Part shown: positions 7,186 to 10,450 of the stretch, piece after piece
Layout of the letters: every line of letters begins with the position of its first letter
Position numbering within the stretch: position 1 is the first letter of the stretch
Assembly (NCBI GenBank): GCA_031289515.1
Contig: JAITPH010000140.1
Location: 1-10,450 of the forward strand
Length of the DNA: 10,450 nt
Source: Tannerella sp.
GTDB taxonomy: Bacteria; Bacteroidota; Bacteroidia; Bacteroidales; Tannerellaceae
Direction of reading: 5' to 3'
Translations under genes and position numbers: made by a program
The notes under the pieces: model-generated
What the model saw: only the letters and a program-made list of their open reading frames with translations
Databases searched by the model: none
What the model was told of the DNA's origin: nothing

Positions 7186-8478
7186 CCAGTCCGGTTTCCA
7201 GATGACGGAGCCGTCGTCCAGACGGTGCTCGCCCGGACCTTGCGAAGACCGCATCAAACCTTTCAGCACGTAATAATTGTTTATATGTCGCGTGATGACG
7301 GCTTCACCGCCTTCCGCCGCGCGAACAGGACCCCAGTCGGCGCCGTAACCGCCAAGCGCAGCCGAACGGACGTCGGGCACGTAAGTAGGCCATTTGCCGC
7401 CGTTCCAAGTATAACCGAAGAAGAAAGGCACGGCGTAGGGACTCATCTCACGTTTCCAGTCGAGTTGAAATTTGATGAACGGCTCGCCCGGGAACGTTGC
7501 TATGGCATATTTATCGTTTATGATGATAGTCGAAAAATGTATCGTGGCAATATCGTTGTCGAAGCGGTTTTTCAAATCCAGCGAATCGGTTTTCAGGGCA
7601 ATACCCGACTTCTCGCGCGGATTCGGGAATAATTCCTCCGCAAGAGCGCAAACCTCTATTCCGAGCAGTTTGCCCATCCTGCCGACCATTTCATAAGACG
7701 ACTCTGCGCCTCCGCCGTCGACAGGCGATTTAAACAGAGCGCACTGGTTGCCCGCGCCTCCCTGAATAAAAAGGCAGTTCGTTCCGTTGCCGAAATTGCT
7801 TTCCACATATTTCGTGGCATAGCCTACAAAATCGGCCGAAATGATATTCGGTATCTCGCACAGGGCGTCCGGATGACAGGCAAAATTCATTATCACCGCT
7901 TGCGGATTGCCCTTGCTGTCGTCGATTCTGAAGACGCCGACAGACGGATCGACCGGCCCGAAAGGTATTCTTTCCTTGTTCAGATACTTGTAGTGACCTT
8001 CCTTGTCGGCATACCATGCTTCGCGGGCGTGACCGTCGTCGCGGATGATAAGCCTGTTGAACGTAAGTTGCGGCGTCTGGCGATGACCGCCCGAAATCTG
8101 CGCATCAAACATACTCTTCGACGCCTTGTCGATTATGCTTGTCAGTTCGGATTCTATCTTTTGTCGGTCGACTGCGCCGGTATGCGTGTGCGAGGGACAG
8201 AAATAGAGTTCGTCGAGGTCATAGTCGGTTTTCAGTTTTCCGAGCAGACCGGGGTTTGTATATCCGCCTACGTCAATTGTGATAAAGGCAATTCTGACGT
8301 CGCCGGACTGAAGAATGACGCTCCTTGCATAAAGAGAATCGTGTACCGCCTTGTTGGTATTTCCGGGCGTGATGTTGATTTTAGCTGTTCCTGCCTTCAA
8401 AGCCTGCGCATTTGCGCCTGTTGAGGCAGTCATTGAAAAGAGAATCGCCGAAGCGAGAAAAATAAAAAATCTGTTCAT
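7177..8478 (-). CDS. Secreted neutral/alkaline ceramidase-like hydrolase
   Basis: This is a 433-residue protein with a clear signal peptide ending near TGANA-Q (residues 1-25) and no lipobox. The mature start LKAGTAKINITP is the hallmark opening of the neutral/alkaline ceramidase N-terminal fold. Candidate zinc ligands match that family: H97 and H99 in SHTHTG, H202 in NFACHPD, and E332 in FPGEPF, with tyrosines near 366-378. In true ceramidases the nucleophilic Ser lies in a G-D-V-S-P-N segment; here the equivalent stretch FIQGGAGNQ (237-245) has no Ser. I infer a zinc-dependent amidase of related fold, possibly not a ceramidase. The protein is shorter than classical ceramidases (over 600 residues) and lacks their C-terminal domain. 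It has its own -7 box and is divergent from maf. Confidence 0.75.
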   Translation of the reverse strand: MNRFFIFLASAILFSMTASTGANAQALKAGTAKINITPGNTNKAVHDSLYARSVILQSGDVRIAFITIDVGGYTNPGLLGKLKTDYDLDELYFCPSHTHTGAVDRQKIESELTSIIDKASKSMFDAQISGGHRQTPQLTFNRLIIRDDGHAREAWYADKEGHYKYLNKERIPFGPVDPSVGVFRIDDSKGNPQAVIMNFACHPDALCEIPNIISADFVGYATKYVESNFGNGTNCLFIQGGAGNQCALFKSPVDGGGAESSYEMVGRMGKLLGIEVCALAEELFPNPREKSGIALKTDSLDLKNRFDNDIATIHFSTIIINDKYAIATFPGEPFIKFQLDWKREMSPYAVPFFFGYTWNGGKWPTYVPDVRSAALGGYGADWGPVRAAEGGEAVITRHINNYYVLKGLMRSSQGPGEHRLDDGSVIWKPDWMK

Positions 8479-8517
8479 AAAAAATGGTTTTAGATGTTAA
8501 TAATGTTTTTATCGGCG

Positions 8518-8525
8518 CAAAGGTA
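8518..8525 (-). promoter_or_regulatory. Bacteroidota -7 box for the ceramidase-like gene
   Basis: The minus strand reads TACCTTTG, an exact TAnnTTTG match, 39 nt upstream of the ATG at 8476-8478. No TTTG was found at the usual -33 distance. It is identical in all eight bases to the box of the S9 gene. Confidence 0.7.
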
Positions 8526-8610
8526 ATCGGACAGACTTAATATTTCCCTCGTTTTTGACTTAATTTCCAAATTATTTTCGGAGAAAAGCGATTTTTTTTC
8601 ATATTTTCTC

Positions 8611-8618
8611 TATTTTTG
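8611..8618 (+). promoter_or_regulatory. Bacteroidota -7 box for maf
   Basis: TATTTTTG matches TAnnTTTG and lies 12 nt before the ATG at 8631 and 21 nt before the ATG at 8640. Immediately upstream a 7-bp inverted repeat GAGAAAA (8581-8587) and TTTTCTC (8604-8610) brackets the -33 region, a possible operator, though it is AT-rich and could be chance. Confidence 0.65.
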
Positions 8619-8630
8619 CCTCAAAAAAAG

Positions 8631-9215
8631 ATGTCCGATATGCAAAAAAAGATAGTTTTGGCGTCGAACTCGCCGCGACGCAGAGAATTGCTGAAGGGAT
8701 TGGATATTGATTTCGAAATCCGCCTGATTGGGGATATCGACGAATCGTATCCGGCAGATACTCCTCCGGCGGAAGTTCCCGGCTTCATCGCCGGACTGAA
8801 AGCCGATGCCTACAGCGCAACAGTCGCCGAAAACGAACTGATAATAACGGCCGACACCGTCGTGATTGTCGACGGCGACATACTCGAAAAACCGGCGGAC
8901 AGGGCGGACGCGATACAGATGCTGCAACGGCTGTCCGGACGCAAACATCAGGTCATAACGGCCGTCGTGCTTATGTCGAAAGACATGCGCAAGGAGTTTT
9001 CGGTCATGTCGACGGTCGATTTTGCAGAGCTGGTCAACTCCGAGATAGAGTATTACGTGGACAAATACAAGCCATTCGACAAAGCGGGCGCTTACGGCAT
9101 TCAGGAATGGATAGGATATATAGGCGTAAAAGGCATAGAAGGCTCGTTCTATAATGTAATGGGCCTGCCGATACAGCGACTGTACCAAGAACTCAAAACG
9201 ATAATCGACAAATAA
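8631..9215 (+). CDS. maf: Maf family nucleotide pyrophosphatase (YhdE-like dTTP/UTP type)
   Basis: This is a cytosolic house-cleaning enzyme that hydrolyses nucleoside triphosphates (dTTP, UTP and modified pyrimidine forms in the YhdE group) to monophosphates and pyrophosphate. The 194 residues cover the full family length. The signature IVLASNSPRRRELL (8-21) is at the N-terminus. It is followed by DESYPADTP (37-45), TADTVV with the catalytic-region D75, EKP with K87, SGRKHQVITAV, and KAGAYGIQEW (151-160); the Q in AYGIQ is the YhdE-type residue rather than the YceF (m7GTP) type. The end FYNVMGLPIQRLYQEL is typical of Bacteroidota copies. The start could be 8631 (MSDMQKK) or 8640 (MQKK); a TTG at 8616 overlaps the -7 box and is rejected. 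The stop is followed within 4 nt by a heptamer array and then nikR. Confidence 0.92.
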   Translation: MSDMQKKIVLASNSPRRRELLKGLDIDFEIRLIGDIDESYPADTPPAEVPGFIAGLKADAYSATVAENELIITADTVVIVDGDILEKPADRADAIQMLQRLSGRKHQVITAVVLMSKDMRKEFSVMSTVDFAELVNSEIEYYVDKYKPFDKAGAYGIQEWIGYIGVKGIEGSFYNVMGLPIQRLYQELKTIIDK

Positions 9216-9218
9216 TTC

Positions 9219-9246
9219 TCAATTGTCCATTGTCTATTGTCAATTA
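9219..9246. repeat. Heptamer array between maf and nikR
   Basis: TCAATTG (9219-9225), TCCATTG (9226-9232), TCTATTG (9233-9239) and TCAATTA (9240-9246) are four 7-bp units beginning 4 nt after the maf stop codon. The TTG at 9230-9232 lies 21 nt before the nikR -7 box, so the array may supply its -33 element. Confidence 0.8.
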
Positions 9247-9253
9247 TTTTTAC

Positions 9254-9261
9254 TATCTTTG
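9254..9261 (+). promoter_or_regulatory. Bacteroidota -7 box for nikR
   Basis: TATCTTTG matches TAnnTTTG and lies 23 nt before the ATG at 9285. It gives nikR its own promoter, separate from maf. I looked for a nikR-type palindromic operator here and did not see one. Confidence 0.7.
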
Positions 9262-9284
9262 TACCGGATAAAAAAAATATTTGT

Positions 9285-9686
9285 ATGGCATTAAAACGGT
9301 TTGGGGTTTCTTTGGATGAGGATATTTTGACTTCTCTGGATGAATTTGTGACGGAAAACGGCTTTGCAAATCGCTCACAGGCGATACGTTTTCTTGCCGA
9401 GAAGAATCTGGCGGAGAAAAAATGGCAGTGCGACCACATCGTTGCAGGCACAGTTGTAATAATGTATAACCAGTCGAAAAAAGATATAACGTTGCGGATA
9501 AACGAGATACAGCATCAATATCAGGATGTCATACTGTCGTCGTCGCAATATTATCTGAACATGAATTTCTGTCTGCATATAGCGACGGTAACCGGTGTGG
9601 CGCACCGGTTGACGGAGCTGTCGGACAGGCTTATTTCGATAAAGGGGATAAAACACGGCAAACTCGTAATGAGCCGCGCCGACTGA
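9285..9686 (+). CDS. nikR: NikR-family ribbon-helix-helix regulator with an altered metal site
   Basis: This 133-residue transcriptional regulator has two parts. The first is an N-terminal ribbon-helix-helix DNA-binding domain (MALKRFGVSLDEDILTSLDE, then GFANRSQAIRFL). The second is a C-terminal ACT-like domain ending ELSDRLISIKGIKHGKLVMS, as in NikR. NikR normally binds nickel with His76, His87, His89 and Cys95 (E. coli numbers) and then represses or controls nickel genes. By spacing from the conserved Q-H-x-x-x-D and the Cys, the residues here are H77, Q88, Y90 and C96. Two of the four ligands are therefore replaced, and the usual H-V-H-x-x-H-D-x-C stretch reads Q-Y-Y-L-N-M-N-F-C. The start at 9285 is set by the promoter box at 9254-9261; an upstream TTG at 9237 falls in repeat DNA. 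No nickel transporter lies in the window. The family assignment is solid; the inducer is uncertain. Confidence 0.85.
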   Translation: MALKRFGVSLDEDILTSLDEFVTENGFANRSQAIRFLAEKNLAEKKWQCDHIVAGTVVIMYNQSKKDITLRINEIQHQYQDVILSSSQYYLNMNFCLHIATVTGVAHRLTELSDRLISIKGIKHGKLVMSRAD

Positions 9687-9813
9687 AAACAAAAAAACTG
9701 TTCTGTAACATACCAAAAAATATTCGCCTTCATTAAACCATTTGCCGATTTCACTGTCTTATGAAACAGTTATTAATTACTAAACAAAGTATTATTTTAA
9801 AACATTGTAGATC

Positions 9814-10188
9814 ATGAAGAAATTATTTGTTGTAAGCTTTATGCTTATGTTTGCTTTTATGGTTTCGGCTCAGGACAGACAAAGAGGCGGCGGTCAGGGA
9901 GACATGACGGCGCGTTATGCCGAGCTGAAGAAGGATTTGAAATTGAGCGATCAGCAGGTTGACAGTCTGAAAGCTATCGACACTGAGGTTTTCGCAAAAA
10001 TGCGCGACTTGAGAGAGGAAAGCGGCGGCGACCGCGATAAGATGAGAGAACTGATGACCAAGGTCAACGAGAAGAGAGACGAGCGCGTAAAGGCTATCCT
10101 GTCAAAGGAACAGTTTGACAAGTACAAGGAATCGGAAGCTCAGCGTCGTCAGCGCGGCGGCGGAGGAGGCGGCGGCGGAAACAGATAG
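9814..10188 (+). CDS. Small Spy/CpxP-like periplasmic protein with Arg/Gly-rich ends
   Basis: This is a 124-residue protein with a signal peptide MKKLFVVSFMLMFAFMVSAQ and predicted cleavage after SAQ. The mature part is mostly charged helix and holds two L-T-x-x-Q-like motifs in Spy/CpxP order: LSDQQ (44-48) and LSKEQ (96-100). Proteins of this group act as periplasmic chaperones or envelope-stress modulators. The mature N-terminus (DRQRGGGQGD) and the C-terminus (RRQRGGGGGGGGNR) are matching Arg/Gly-rich tails. The sequence contains no His or Cys, so it is unlikely to sense metals the way ZraP or CnrX relatives do, despite the NikR-like gene 127 bp upstream. No TAnnTTTG box was found in that gap. 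A Rho-independent hairpin follows at 10254. The family call rests on motifs and size; it could instead belong to a Bacteroidota-specific DUF. Confidence 0.7.
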   Translation: MKKLFVVSFMLMFAFMVSAQDRQRGGGQGDMTARYAELKKDLKLSDQQVDSLKAIDTEVFAKMRDLREESGGDRDKMRELMTKVNEKRDERVKAILSKEQFDKYKESEAQRRQRGGGGGGGGNR

Positions 10189-10211
10189 AAATAAATGTTT
10201 CAAACGCCTTT

Positions 10212-10241
10212 GGATTCGCAATGACGGAAAATATTCCGTCA
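10212..10241. repeat. Deletion derivative of the type A repeat with a small hairpin
   Basis: GGATT joined directly to CGCAATGACGG (10212-10227) equals the right arm of the type A repeat with 11 internal bases missing. TGACGGAA (10222-10229) pairs with TTCCGTCA (10234-10241) around a 4-nt loop. Confidence 0.6.
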
Positions 10242-10253
10242 CGGCAAACGAAG

Positions 10254-10296
10254 TGAAGCAATTCGGAAACGCATCCGGGTTGCTTCATCTTTTTTT
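10254..10296 (+). terminator. Rho-independent terminator of the Spy-like gene
   Basis: TGAAGCAATTCGGA (10254-10267) pairs with TCCGGGTTGCTTCA (10274-10287), giving a 14-bp stem with two G-U pairs and a 6-nt loop. A run of seven T follows at 10290-10296. It begins 66 nt after the stop codon. The arm resembles the GAAGCAATCC end of the type A repeat. Confidence 0.8.
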
Positions 10297-10342
10297 GATC
10301 ACTAAACGAGTTGCAAACAGGAAGAATGACAAGGGAAAACTT

Positions 10343-10368
10343 CTGCGCTTGCCGTCTGCGCTTGCCGT
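10343..10368. repeat. 13-bp direct duplication
   Basis: CTGCGCTTGCCGT occurs twice head to tail (10343-10355 and 10356-10368), running into the type A repeat start. The segment 10359-10379 is identical to 4825-4845. Confidence 0.9.
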
Positions 10369-10450
10369 CATTGCGAGGACAGTAACCGTCATTGCAGGGC
10401 AGTAACCGTCATGCAGGGCAGTAACCGTCATGCAGGGCAGTAACCGTCAT
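10365..10450. repeat. Tandem array of about 19-21 bp units at the right edge
   Basis: Unit 1 (10365-10385, 21 bp) starts as the type A repeat, CCGTCATTGCGAGGACAGTA. Unit 2 (10386-10405) is 20 bp. Units 3 and 4 (10406-10424, 10425-10443) are identical 19-bp copies of CCGTCATGCAGGGCAGTAA. A fifth is cut by the window end. There are no spacers, so this is a minisatellite-like array and not a CRISPR. Confidence 0.93.

Noticed and set aside
9687..9813. NikR operator upstream of the Spy-like gene
   Set aside because: Only a 7-bp inverted repeat with 62 nt between its halves (9696-9702 and 9765-9771) and isolated half-site-like words were seen; nothing resembles the spaced GTATGA/TCATAC palindrome.
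10365..10450. CRISPR array
   Set aside because: The units are directly adjacent with no unique spacers, are only 19-21 bp long, and there are no cas genes.

Overview
The window looks like chromosomal DNA of a Bacteroidota bacterium, most likely a member of Bacteroidales. Four genes sit downstream of the phylum-specific -7 box TAnnTTTG. Signal peptides begin MKK, leaders are short and A-rich with no strong Shine-Dalgarno, and the proteins (BF3164-like propeller proteins, a secreted S9 peptidase lipoprotein, a Bacteroidota-style Maf) fit that group. The genus cannot be named from this sequence.

Left block (about 1-1806, + strand): a 17-unit heptamer tandem array runs into the surviving C-terminal half of a BF3164-like beta-propeller gene. 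A frameshifted paralogue of the same family follows. Both look like decaying copies. Middle block (2105-8478, - strand): an MTA/SAH deaminase-like amidohydrolase (mtaD) and an M20 dipeptidase overlap by 4 bp (ATGA). Upstream of them lie a secreted S9 prolyl-oligopeptidase-type lipoprotein and a secreted protein with a neutral/alkaline ceramidase-like fold. Right block (8631-10188, + strand): a Maf nucleotide pyrophosphatase, a NikR-family regulator that has lost two of the four nickel ligands, and a small Spy/CpxP-like periplasmic protein that ends in a Rho-independent hairpin.

The genes read mostly as housekeeping and hydrolytic metabolism. The S9 enzyme outside the cytoplasm and the M20 dipeptidase inside it could act in sequence on peptides; the deaminase acts on S-adenosylmethionine by-products. 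I see no defence, CRISPR, phage or biosynthetic system.

The unusual part is between the genes. Two kinds of repeat fill almost every gap. The first is heptamer arrays that repeatedly start at, or overlap, a stop codon. The second is palindromic elements starting CGTCATTGCG, in two subtypes; at 4831-4969 one subtype is inserted inside the loop of the other, and an uninterrupted copy is present at 1955-2023. Both window ends lie inside tandem arrays, which may mean this is a contig that broke at repeats.
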